Source of the DNA: Planctomycetota bacterium
Lineage (GTDB): Bacteria; Planctomycetota; JACQVV01; JASMLP01
Direction of reading: 5' to 3'
NCBI GenBank assembly: GCA_030748635.1
Contig: JASMLP010000131.1
Span: forward strand, 1 to 61,507
DNA: 61,507 nucleotides
Shown here: one piece after another, positions 54,016 through 61,507 of the stretch
Position numbering within the stretch: the stretch's first letter is position 1
Layout: each line of letters opens with the position of its first letter
The notes under the pieces: generated by a model
Databases searched by the model: none
What the model was told of the DNA's origin: nothing
Seen by the model: the letters and a program-made list of their open reading frames with translations, nothing else
Translations under genes and position numbers: made by a program

Positions 54016-55485
54016 ATGACTCATCCACTCCCCGCCCAGGGAAGTTCCCCCGAACAGATTCTTGCCGAACTGAACGAACTCAAGCGAAATGACATCGACT
54101 GGCGTGACGGCAAGGCCCTGGCCTATGTTTTCCACGCCTCCGAAGAGACCGAAGCGTTGGCCGAGGAAGCGTTTCGCCAGTACATGTGGCAAAACGCACT
54201 CGATCCCACGGTCTTCCCTAGCACAATGAAACTCGAAACGGAGATCGTCGCCTGGGCAGCCAATCACCTGCGAGGAGACGAAAATGTCGTGGGCAACTTC
54301 ACTAGCGGAGGAACGGAAAGTGTCCTGCTGGCCGTCAAAACCGCGAGAGATCACGCCCGCGTCAACCGCCCCCAGATCACGACCCCCAACATGGTGCTCC
54401 CGATCAGCGCTCACCCCTGCTTCCACAAAGCCGCCCACTACTTCGGAATCGAGACGAAGGTGACTCCGATCGATCCAAACACCTGCCAGGCAGACCCAAG
54501 CGCCATCCGTGAATCGATCGACCCCAACACGATCCTACTGGTCGCCTCCGCCCCCTCCTATGCCAATGGCGCCATCGACCCCGTTCCGACCATCGGAAAA
54601 ATCGCCGCCGAAAAGGGCCTCCTTTTCCATGTCGACGGTTGTATCGGAGGGTTTCTTCTCCCCTTCTTTCGAGAACTGGGCGCCGATGTTCCCGACTTCG
54701 ACTTCCAGGTCGAGGGGGTGACCTCGATGTCGATGGATTTCCATAAATATGCGTATTGCCCCAAAGGAGCTTCGGTCGTACTTCATCGCAACGCCGAAAT
54801 CCGCAAGCACCAGATCTTCAGTTACTCCGGATGGCCCGGATACACGATCATCAATCCCACTGTTCAGAGCAGCAAGTCGGGTGGACCCCTTGCGGCTTGC
54901 TGGGCCGTACTTCGCCACCAAGGACGTGAGGGTTTTCTCAAGATCGCCTCGGAACTCTTGAGACTCAGCAATCGATTCCGATCAGGCATCGAAGCTCATC
55001 CCGAACTGAAACTCGTAGGGACTCCTGGGATGACACTATTTGCCATCGCCACGGAGACCATTGACGTCTTTGCTCTGTGCGACGAACTCAAAAAACGCGG
55101 CTGGACAACACATCCACAGATGCAGATCGAAGAGCTCCCGAGCAATTTTCACATCAACCTGATTCCCCTCCAAAAAGAGAGCGTCCTGGACGCTTTCTTC
55201 TCCGACCTGGACGCCTCGATCGAAGTCATCCAAGGCTCTACCCAGGAGCAAGGGCCGATGGTGGCCATGGTGCGTGAAGCCCTTCAGGGGTTTGACACTT
55301 CCACGGTTCCCGACGAAGTGCTGATGCAACTCCTTCAGATGGTCGGACTCGGTGAAGGCGGTCTGCCCGACAGCGAAATGGCCGAGATCAACCACATACT
55401 CGACGAGCTTCCGATCGGGTTGCGAGACCGAGTCCTCACGCTGTACTTCAACGAACTCTGTCAATTCCACCCCCAAACCGCCTGA
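54016..55485 (+). CDS. PLP-dependent decarboxylase / sphingosine-phosphate-lyase-like protein
   Basis: About 489 residues from ATG 54016. A PLP fold-type I protein of the group II decarboxylase/S1P lyase type: NFTSGGTESVLLAVKTARD (cofactor phosphate), SAHPCFHKAAHYFGI, FHVDGCIGGFLLPF and the PLP lysine K244 in SMDFHKYAYCPKG. Overall it resembles sphingosine-1-phosphate lyase-like proteins, which cleave phosphorylated amino alcohols. The frame is open from 53941, but a promoter and operator lie there, so ATG 54016 is preferred. A C-terminal extension of about 60 residues ends the protein. Followed after 25 bases by the TetR gene. Confidence 0.87.
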   Translation: MTHPLPAQGSSPEQILAELNELKRNDIDWRDGKALAYVFHASEETEALAEEAFRQYMWQNALDPTVFPSTMKLETEIVAWAANHLRGDENVVGNFTSGGTESVLLAVKTARDHARVNRPQITTPNMVLPISAHPCFHKAAHYFGIETKVTPIDPNTCQADPSAIRESIDPNTILLVASAPSYANGAIDPVPTIGKIAAEKGLLFHVDGCIGGFLLPFFRELGADVPDFDFQVEGVTSMSMDFHKYAYCPKGASVVLHRNAEIRKHQIFSYSGWPGYTIINPTVQSSKSGGPLAACWAVLRHQGREGFLKIASELLRLSNRFRSGIEAHPELKLVGTPGMTLFAIATETIDVFALCDELKKRGWTTHPQMQIEELPSNFHINLIPLQKESVLDAFFSDLDASIEVIQGSTQEQGPMVAMVREALQGFDTSTVPDEVLMQLLQMVGLGEGGLPDSEMAEINHILDELPIGLRDRVLTLYFNELCQFHPQTA

Positions 55486-55510
55486 ACTCGAAATCTCTAC
55501 GCAAACCTCC

Positions 55511-56182
55511 ATGCCCCGAACCACGACCCCGAAACGCCGAACGCCGCGCCAAGCCCGGTCGAAAAAAACCGTCGAACGAATTCTGAACGCGGCAACGAAA
55601 CTACTCGCTCATGAAGGGCTGGACGGCTTCAACACCAACCGCATCGCCCAGGAAGCGGGAGTCGGGGTCGGCTCGGTCTACGAATACTTTCCCGGTAAAG
55701 ACGAAATTCTGGAACCGATCATCAATCGGCTAGCCAACCGAGAAGCCGAAACGATCCTCGACCTTCTCTCCCGAAACGAAAATCGTCCCCTCGAATCCAT
55801 CGTCTGGTTGGTGGTCAAACGCCTATCGGAACTGTACCTCGAACACCACGATCTTTATGTCGCCTTACGCGGAGTCCCCGCGTTTCGATCCAGCATCGGA
55901 ACTCGCCCCAGCGAGCAGCAAGTCCTCGGCAAAATCCGCGCATTACTACAAAAAAACGAATCAAAACTACACCCGATCGCTGACATCGAATTAACAGCGT
56001 TCACACTCTTTCATCTCGTCGAGTCACTCACCTACCAAACCATCGAACAGGGAGCAGATCGATGGCCGCTGGAGCGATCAGTGGAAGAGATCGTCCATGC
56101 AGCTCTTCGATATATCGGACTTACCCCCGGCCCCAGTTCCACCATTCTTTCCAACGAGGCCGACAAAGCGGCAAAGGATTGA
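55511..56182 (+). CDS. TetR-family transcriptional regulator
   Basis: About 223 residues from ATG 55511. The N-terminal helix-turn-helix covers KKTVERILNAATKLLAHEG to GVGVGSVYEYFPGKDEIL, and the C-terminal ligand domain is alpha-helical. A basic N-terminal extension (RTTTPKRRTPRQARSKK) precedes it. It lies in the same unit as the upstream decarboxylase, so it probably represses that unit through the palindrome at 53964 and is relieved by a small molecule, perhaps a lipid or amine. Confidence 0.9.
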   Translation: MPRTTTPKRRTPRQARSKKTVERILNAATKLLAHEGLDGFNTNRIAQEAGVGVGSVYEYFPGKDEILEPIINRLANREAETILDLLSRNENRPLESIVWLVVKRLSELYLEHHDLYVALRGVPAFRSSIGTRPSEQQVLGKIRALLQKNESKLHPIADIELTAFTLFHLVESLTYQTIEQGADRWPLERSVEEIVHAALRYIGLTPGPSSTILSNEADKAAKD

Positions 56183-56254
56183 CCTCTCCGCCAAACACCC
56201 CTCTGGGAAAGAAACACACTTGCCAGACCTTTCGACTTCTGGGGAAATAGAGTC

Positions 56255-57127
56255 ATGCGTTATGAAGGACGGATCTATCGCCCCCCCAGCGAAGCGCATT
56301 CGCTCATCCTCCAGGCCACCATCGGCTGCTCCTGGAACGCCTGCACCTACTGCGACATGTACCGAGAAAAATCCTTCCGAGTTCGGGATCTGGAGGAAAC
56401 TCTCGCCGACATCCAGATGGCCCGAGAAGTCGATGGCGAGAAGGTTCAAAAGGTTTTTGTCGCCGATGGAGACGCCCTGATTCTCGACCTCGAAACCTGG
56501 TCAACCCTGCTCGAAGCCTGCCACGATGCGTTTCCAAACCTGCGTCGAGTCAGTTGCTACGCCACCGCGATGAACATCCTGGAAAAGGCCCCCGACGAGT
56601 TGGCCTCTCTAAGGGACCAGGGACTCGATCTCCTCTACATCGGCCCCGAATCGGGCGACGACCCGACCCTCAAACGAATCGCCAAAGGAGCCAGCTACGC
56701 GGATCACGTCGAAGCCGCGGAAAAAGCCAAGGCCGCCGGCATGAAGCTATCAGCCATCTTCCTCCTGGGAATCGGTGGCCTGGAACGCAACGAAATCCAC
56801 GCTCTCGAATCGGCCCGCCTGGCCAGCGCCATGGACCCCCGGTTTCTCTCCCTGCTCACGCTCACGATCGTGCCTGAAACTCCGATCGCCAAGCTAGCCT
56901 CCACCAACCGCTTCCATCTACCCGACCCAGCCGACCTCCTGAAAGAGCTTCGCGCCTTCGTCGCCCATTGCAACCCGACCGACGCAATCTTTCGCACCAA
57001 TCACGCCTCCAACTACCTCCCGATCTCCGGTCGTCTTCCGCGCGACCGGGACCGAATCCTCGAGCATCTCGACCGAGCGCTCGACGGCCAGGTTCCCCTG
57101 CGCCCCGAGTGGAACCGAGGCCTCTGA
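56255..57127 (+). CDS. Radical SAM protein with CX4CX2C cluster motif
   Basis: A 290-residue radical SAM protein. The cluster motif is GCSWNACTYCDMY: C25, C30 and C33, spacing CX4CX2C rather than the usual CX3CX2C. Further SAM-binding elements are VFVADGDALIL, LYIGPESGDD and LSAIFLLGIGG. It resembles HemN/YgiQ-type proteins but is short and lacks extra domains. Function unknown. It lies 72 bases downstream of the TetR gene on the same strand. Confidence 0.85.
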   Translation: MRYEGRIYRPPSEAHSLILQATIGCSWNACTYCDMYREKSFRVRDLEETLADIQMAREVDGEKVQKVFVADGDALILDLETWSTLLEACHDAFPNLRRVSCYATAMNILEKAPDELASLRDQGLDLLYIGPESGDDPTLKRIAKGASYADHVEAAEKAKAAGMKLSAIFLLGIGGLERNEIHALESARLASAMDPRFLSLLTLTIVPETPIAKLASTNRFHLPDPADLLKELRAFVAHCNPTDAIFRTNHASNYLPISGRLPRDRDRILEHLDRALDGQVPLRPEWNRGL

Positions 57128-57245
57128 ATCGATTCCAAATTTCTCCAGAACCGACACGCATTCAGTCCATAAGCGCCACGAATACCCTGACAAGGGACTC
57201 TCCAGCCAGGACACCTTCAGAACGGTTCGGTTCCTGACTGAAAAA

Positions 57246-58016
57246 TCAATCCCAGTTGGAGCCGAAGAAGGAGGTGGGCTGAAAGGAGAGATCCTCGATC
57301 CCTAACAATTTTCCGATGTGGAGGCGAAGTTTCTCGTTCACGTTCGAAACCGACGCCTCCCCATCGATGATGAGAAAATCGTTACGCTCCGCCAACTGAT
57401 CGAATTGCTTGCGAAGCAAACTCTGGTACTCGAGAAAAGACGCGAAAAGATCGTCCTTGAGGTGAAGATCCCGACCCGACTCCCAGAAGCTGATCTCGCC
57501 CTTGTCGGCAAATGTCCGATCGAACGCCACCCGAGGAGAGACATCGAGCCGAAAAGCCAAATCGGGTTTCCGAGCGATGCGATAGATCTCTTCCAGGTAG
57601 TCGCTGGGAATTCCCCGAACCACCGCGCGCACGACCAACGAGTAGAAATAACGATCCGCCAGAACCACGAATCCAGACCGTAAAGCGGGAAGAATCCGAT
57701 TTTCGAGTTGGTCGAAAAAGTCGGTCGCATAGAGCAAGGACAAGGTCGTCCGGGTCACGACATTGCGCCCCATGACTTCATCAAGATTGCGAGCGACAAG
57801 ATAGGAACGCCGTAACCCCATCGTCTCCACAGCGTGCCCGCAATGCTCCAACCATTCCGTGAGCAACTCGATCTGAGTGGTTCGCCCCGAACCGTCGGCG
57901 CCCTCTACCACAATCAAACTCCCAGAAAGTTCCTGATGCATCTCCCTGGTCGCTTCAGGCACCACCGGACGATGAGGCACGAGATCAGTTATGACCCACC
58001 CCCCCTCGATCTTCAT
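57246..58016 (-). CDS. Thymidylate-kinase-like protein with altered P-loop
   Basis: About 256 residues from ATG 58016, which lies inside the end of the upstream paralogue; starts at GTG 57980 or ATG 57941 are also possible. P-loop VVEGADGSGRTTQ has Arg where Walker A needs Lys. The kinase core otherwise continues: LADRYFYSLVVRAVVRG, YRIARKPDLAFRLDVSP. It may bind nucleotides poorly or have a changed activity. Its paralogue upstream keeps the normal P-loop, so the two could act as a complex. Confidence 0.8.
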   Translation of the reverse strand: MKIEGGWVITDLVPHRPVVPEATREMHQELSGSLIVVEGADGSGRTTQIELLTEWLEHCGHAVETMGLRRSYLVARNLDEVMGRNVVTRTTLSLLYATDFFDQLENRILPALRSGFVVLADRYFYSLVVRAVVRGIPSDYLEEIYRIARKPDLAFRLDVSPRVAFDRTFADKGEISFWESGRDLHLKDDLFASFLEYQSLLRKQFDQLAERNDFLIIDGEASVSNVNEKLRLHIGKLLGIEDLSFQPTSFFGSNWD

Positions 58017-58692
58017 GACGATAGCATTCGAGATCGATCCGCTTGCGAATAAGTGAACGGGTCCGGATCTGAAGATCGTGCACGCTCTGCGTACCGTCAA
58101 GCACCTCAAAGCCTTCAGGCTCTGCCATCGAATCGTACTGCTCCAGGATCATCCCCTGAAACAATCGAAAACTCTCCCGAGGGTCGAGCGAGAGTCCCAG
58201 ATCCATCCCCGCTTCATGAAATTTCAACCGGGTTCGATTCTGAAGGATCCTCGAAAGCGAGATCTCTAACGGTGAACGGTAAAAGAGAGTGATGTCCGGC
58301 TTGACCGCGAAACGGTAGAGATTTCGCAACCACTCAGCAGAGCAACCCCGAGCTCCATCTCGAGCATAGGCTGTGTAGACATACCGATCAGCCAACACCA
58401 GATATCCCGCTTCCAACAGAGGCAAAATCTGACGCTCCCAACGATCCGCAAAGTCCGCCGCATGGATCAGCGAAAAAGTCGAAGGTGTCAAAAGCTGTTT
58501 TTTCTTACCACGCTTGGTCGCCGAACGAACCAGTGGAGAAGAGTTCCATTCGGTAAAATGTACCCGAAACCCGGAAATCTCCAACCAACGCTTGAGTAGA
58601 TAGAGTTGAGTGCTTTTCCCTGAACCGTCGATCCCTTCGGCGACGATCAACGCCCCGGGGTAGGGCTTGGAAGTAGGCTTGGAAGTAGACAT
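57985..58692 (-). CDS. Thymidylate-kinase-like protein
   Basis: A 235-residue P-loop kinase of the dTMP kinase fold: P-loop VAEGIDGSGKSTQ, LADRYVYTAYARDGARG (DRY motif) and RFAVKPDITLFYRSPLEISLSRI. Overlaps the next gene by up to 32 bases, indicating translational coupling. It diverges from an exopolyphosphatase gene. It may phosphorylate dTMP or serve another nucleotide or phosphate-transfer role; without a second tmk copy in view its exact role cannot be decided. Confidence 0.87.
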   Translation of the reverse strand: MSTSKPTSKPYPGALIVAEGIDGSGKSTQLYLLKRWLEISGFRVHFTEWNSSPLVRSATKRGKKKQLLTPSTFSLIHAADFADRWERQILPLLEAGYLVLADRYVYTAYARDGARGCSAEWLRNLYRFAVKPDITLFYRSPLEISLSRILQNRTRLKFHEAGMDLGLSLDPRESFRLFQGMILEQYDSMAEPEGFEVLDGTQSVHDLQIRTRSLIRKRIDLECYRHEDRGGVGHN

Positions 58693-58853
58693 CGAAGAAG
58701 AAGGATACCCCTCTCCCGTATCCGTGACCAGAAAATGTCTACCCGATACGGAAAAGTGCCCTTTTCGAGACCAAACATTGCTGGCATGATTTGCTCAGCC
58801 CCTCATCCCGATACGGATTCGACTCCACAGAACCCCCAGAACATTCTTCCAAG

Positions 58854-60380
58854 ATGCCCCGTTCCTCTTCTAACCACCACAGCAGGAACTCCTCCCCCCT
58901 CACAGGAGATCTGGCCGCCATCGATCTCGGATCCAACAGCTTCCACATGGTGGTAGCCAGAGTCCGAGAAGGTCATCCCCGCATCGTCGATCGGGTTCGA
59001 GACCGAGTTGCTCTGGCAGCCGGCCTCGACGAGAACAAGAACCTCACCGAGGAAGCCGAGGAGCGCGCCCTCCAGTGCTTACGAACCTTCGGTCAACGCA
59101 TCCGAGATATCCCCCCCGAAAACATTCGCGCCGTAGGAACCAACACTCTCCGCCTCGCAGCCAACGCGGACGATTTTCTCGAGGAAGCTGAAGAGGCGCT
59201 CGGATTCCCGATCGAGATCATCTCCGGCCAGGAAGAGGCCCGTCTGGTCTACCTAGGAGTCGCGGGACAGATTCAAGCCGGAACCGGACGCCGACTGGTG
59301 ATCGATATCGGTGGTGGCAGCACCGAATGCATTATCGGAAACGAACTGATCTCCGAACAGATCGAGAGTCTCTTCATGGGGTGCGTGAGCTACACTCTCC
59401 GATATTTTCCTCGGAACAAGATCTCCAAACGTCGGCTTCGCAAGGCAACCCTGGCCGCCGCGCTGGAGATTCAATCGATACGCAAACCGTTTCGGAAACT
59501 AGGATGGAACGCTTGTATCGGATCCTCCGGAACTATCCGAGCCGTCGACCGAGTCCTATCCGAAACCGGGTGGTCGCCAGGCGGAATTACAAAAAAAGGT
59601 CTCGACCTTCTTTCGGACAGCCTGGTCGAGGCTGAACACACCTCCCAGATCGACCTGCCCGGATTAGACGCGGACCGCGCCGAGGTTCTCCCCGGAGGAC
59701 TGGCTATTCTTCAGGCCGCCTTCGATGAACTCGATATTGAACATATGGAGTCGACCCGAGCGACCCTCAGAGAGGGGATTCTCACCGACCTCCTCGGACG
59801 ACTGGGTCACGATGATATCCGGGAACAAACCGTAAAAAATCTGTCCCGGACCTACCACGTCGATCCGGAGCAAGCTGCTCGGGTCGAAAACACCGCCCTC
59901 GACTTCTTCGAACAGGTGCGCGATGGCTGGAAGTTCGGGGAGTGGGAAAAGCCCTTCCTGAGCTGGGCCGCTCGACTGCACGAAATCGGGCTGGCCATCT
60001 CACACACCGGATACCACAAACACGGCGCTTACTTACTAGAATATTCCAGCCTCCCAGGCTTTTCGATGAACGATCAGATGCTGATCTCCCAGCTCGTCCG
60101 ACATCACCGGAGAAAATGGACTCCGACTTCATTCGACGAGCTCCGTCCATCCAACCGCCAAGCCTCCCAACGACTCACGAGCCTCCTGCGCCTTGCCGTA
60201 CTCTTCCACCGCAGCCGCAGCTCGCAACCTCTTCCGAAAATGAAGATCAAGGTTCGCAAAAAAGGCTTCAAACTCGAGGTCCCTCACGACTGGCTGGAGT
60301 CGAACCCCCTGACCGAAACCGATCTCCAGGAAGAAATCCAAGCGCTCAAGTCGATCGACATCGAACTCCAAGCGATCTGA
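58854..60380 (+). CDS. ppx: Exopolyphosphatase / pppGpp phosphatase (Ppx/GppA)
   Basis: About 508 residues from ATG 58854; the frame is open from a TTG at 58791. The N-terminal ASKHA phosphatase domain has AAIDLGSNSFHMVVA, GTNTLRLAAN, SGQEEARLVYLGV and VIDIGGGSTE. The C-terminal HD-type domain has ARLHEIGLAISHTGYHKHGAYLLE. It degrades polyphosphate or converts pppGpp to ppGpp. No ppk is adjacent; the divergent genes are kinase-like. Confidence 0.93.
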   Translation: MPRSSSNHHSRNSSPLTGDLAAIDLGSNSFHMVVARVREGHPRIVDRVRDRVALAAGLDENKNLTEEAEERALQCLRTFGQRIRDIPPENIRAVGTNTLRLAANADDFLEEAEEALGFPIEIISGQEEARLVYLGVAGQIQAGTGRRLVIDIGGGSTECIIGNELISEQIESLFMGCVSYTLRYFPRNKISKRRLRKATLAAALEIQSIRKPFRKLGWNACIGSSGTIRAVDRVLSETGWSPGGITKKGLDLLSDSLVEAEHTSQIDLPGLDADRAEVLPGGLAILQAAFDELDIEHMESTRATLREGILTDLLGRLGHDDIREQTVKNLSRTYHVDPEQAARVENTALDFFEQVRDGWKFGEWEKPFLSWAARLHEIGLAISHTGYHKHGAYLLEYSSLPGFSMNDQMLISQLVRHHRRKWTPTSFDELRPSNRQASQRLTSLLRLAVLFHRSRSSQPLPKMKIKVRKKGFKLEVPHDWLESNPLTETDLQEEIQALKSIDIELQAI

Positions 60381-60525
60381 AAACACCCTTAGGCCGCAAT
60401 CGGGTTTCCCTTGTCAAGCGCGCGGCTTCACCCCGCCGAGATGTGCCGCTCCTCGTCGATACCGATTTCGAGGAATAAAGTAAATATTTCTATTATATAT
60501 CGATAATTAACCTATATTCTCTTCT

Positions 60526-60548
60526 ATTGGATAACTTAGTTATCCAAT
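60526..60548. promoter_or_regulatory. 23-bp perfect palindrome upstream of the GntR gene
   Basis: Arms ATTGGATAACT (60526-60536) and AGTTATCCAAT (60538-60548) around a single central T. It follows a very A+T-rich stretch (60475-60525) and lies 72 bases before the GntR start. Probable operator of that regulator. Confidence 0.65.
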
Positions 60549-60620
60549 TTAGGCGCCGAGCACCCACTTCTCAATCGTCCCGATCACTCCCCTCACCCCG
60601 AATCGACCGGACCCCACCCT

Positions 60621-61334
60621 TTGACTTCTTCCCCCCCCTACACTGTGTTCACATCTCTCCCCAGAAAAACCGCGGCCGAGGGAGTCTTTGATCGGATGGC
60701 CGAATCGATTCTCTCGGGCGATCTCAAACCCGGGTCGACCGTCCCCCCAGAGCGAGAACTCTCCGAACAGTTCGGACTTTCCCGCCTCCTCGTTCGCCAG
60801 GCTATTCACCGTCTGGCCGACCTCGGCCTGGTCCGGGTCCGGCAGGGAGGCTCCACCACGGTGATGGATCCGGCCGAGTGCGATCACCCCCAGATCGGCG
60901 AACTCGCCCTGCGCTACAGTCCCGACCGCGACGCGCTCCTTGGGGCGCTGCGCGAACGCCAGATCGCGGGAAGCCTCGCTCTCCTCGTTCTCGCCTCCCG
61001 CCGAGCCACCCCCGACGACATCGAAGAACTCACCAATCTCCTCGACTGGCACGAGGAGACCCCTGAAGAGACCGAAAAACTCGGCGAACGGTTCTGGAAA
61101 CGGATCGCCGAAGCCGCCGGCAATCCGTTCTTCCGACGCGAAACGCACTACTGGTTCCGGATCGCCCGGGAGCACCCCCGGATCGAATCCCGCCCCACGA
61201 CCCCTCACACCGACAAGCTCCGGGCCTACCGAAAAGTGATCGGCGCCCTCGCCATCGGCGCCGACGTGATCGCCGCCTACCACCCGGTCATCCACACCCT
61301 GCTCGAGCTCAACGACCCGCCAATAAAAAAATAA
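60621..61334 (+). CDS. GntR-family regulator (FadR/FCD type)
   Basis: A 237-residue protein. The winged helix-turn-helix spans VFDRMAESILSGDLKPGSTVPPER to LADLGLVRVRQGGSTTV, and the C-terminal FCD-type helical domain has the expected LRERQIAG, YHPVIHTLLEL pattern. The start is uncertain: TTG 60621 and GTG 60645 are both possible and neither has a clear ribosome-binding site. It probably binds the palindrome at 60526 and responds to a carboxylic acid ligand. No target genes are adjacent. Confidence 0.85.
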   Translation: MTSSPPYTVFTSLPRKTAAEGVFDRMAESILSGDLKPGSTVPPERELSEQFGLSRLLVRQAIHRLADLGLVRVRQGGSTTVMDPAECDHPQIGELALRYSPDRDALLGALRERQIAGSLALLVLASRRATPDDIEELTNLLDWHEETPEETEKLGERFWKRIAEAAGNPFFRRETHYWFRIAREHPRIESRPTTPHTDKLRAYRKVIGALAIGADVIAAYHPVIHTLLELNDPPIKK

Positions 61335-61372
61335 TCTGACGGCGCCAAACCGAATCCTGAATCGGGGAAGAA

Positions 61373-61507
61373 TCAGACTCCAAAAAGAATCCGGAACTCA
61401 TCCTCCAGATCCGCTGGACTCGAGACCTGGTCGAGAAGTTCTTCCTGCATCAACCGCACAAAAACTTTCTCCTCGTCGCGAAGAACCCTGCGAACCTGGT
61501 GCAACGT
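61373..61507 (-). CDS. C-terminal end of a second ECF-type sigma factor (partial)
   Basis: Reading the minus strand from the right edge gives 44 residues ending TGA at 61375-61373. They end DQVSSPADLEDEFRILFGV, matching the C-terminus of the sigma factor at 20035 (DQVSSPEDLEAEAWELYGLKI) in order and spacing. The rest of the gene lies beyond the window. It was found by comparing the two ends. Confidence 0.7.
   Translation of the reverse strand, partial: TLHQVRRVLRDEEKVFVRLMQEELLDQVSSPADLEDEFRILFGV

Noticed and set aside
60549..61295. 248-codon minus-strand open frame
   Set aside because: It is antisense to the GntR regulator, whose helix-turn-helix is clear, and the antisense protein is low-complexity (Gly, Glu, Val).

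Overview
The window looks like chromosomal DNA of a GC-rich Gram-negative bacterium, most likely a planctomycete or close relative. The grounds are a Ser/Thr kinase with a DWG motif fused to TPR repeats, convergent with an ECF-type sigma factor; a type IV pilin-like protein of planctomycete style; several lipoproteins; and an ArsC-family selenoprotein. This is inference from gene content. There is no rRNA gene, and I found no tRNA, CRISPR array or insertion sequence. Coding density is high. Both ends are cut inside genes: a membrane protein at the left and a sigma factor at the right, both on the minus strand.

Layout. 1-4.8 kb: partial membrane protein, a strong inverted repeat, a repeat-bearing lipoprotein, an aminotransferase and a Zn membrane peptidase. 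4.9-10.1 kb: a biotin operon (GNAT-like acyltransferase, bioB, a fused bioF-bioD, bioA). 10.2-12.4 kb: a class I glutamine amidotransferase translationally coupled to an ATP-grasp ligase. 12.6-20.8 kb: a secreted metallophosphoesterase, a large unknown membrane-anchored protein, the kinase-TPR protein and its sigma factor. 20.9-36.3 kb: an M16 peptidase, a giant MscS channel, an HD hydrolase, an unusual ubiquitin-like/MshEN/transmembrane protein, an FAH-family hydrolase, a thioredoxin-like protein, a gingipain-like C25 lipoprotein, an EamA transporter and a zinc-ribbon membrane protein.

36.7-44.6 kb is the most remarkable block: one minus-strand operon pstS-phoU-pstC-pstA-pstB-pstB followed by a fused 2-phosphoglycerate kinase/phosphoglycerate mutase. 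PhoU carries a catalytically dead low-molecular-weight phosphatase domain. The two PstB ATPases have complementary lost motifs, so a heterodimer would have one normal and one degenerate ATP site. The operon ties phosphate import to phosphoglycerate chemistry.

45-61.5 kb: an M19-like dipeptidase, an esterase lipoprotein, the ArsC-like selenoprotein (in-frame TGA, UxxC motif, SECIS-like hairpin), an M3 oligopeptidase, a pilin-like protein, a GMC oxidoreductase, a soluble kinase, a PLP decarboxylase plus TetR pair with a clear promoter/operator, a radical SAM protein, two overlapping thymidylate-kinase-like genes divergent from an exopolyphosphatase, a GntR regulator with an upstream palindrome, and the end of a second sigma factor.

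Coordinates, motifs and repeats were read by eye. Family names rest on recognised motifs; no database search was run.
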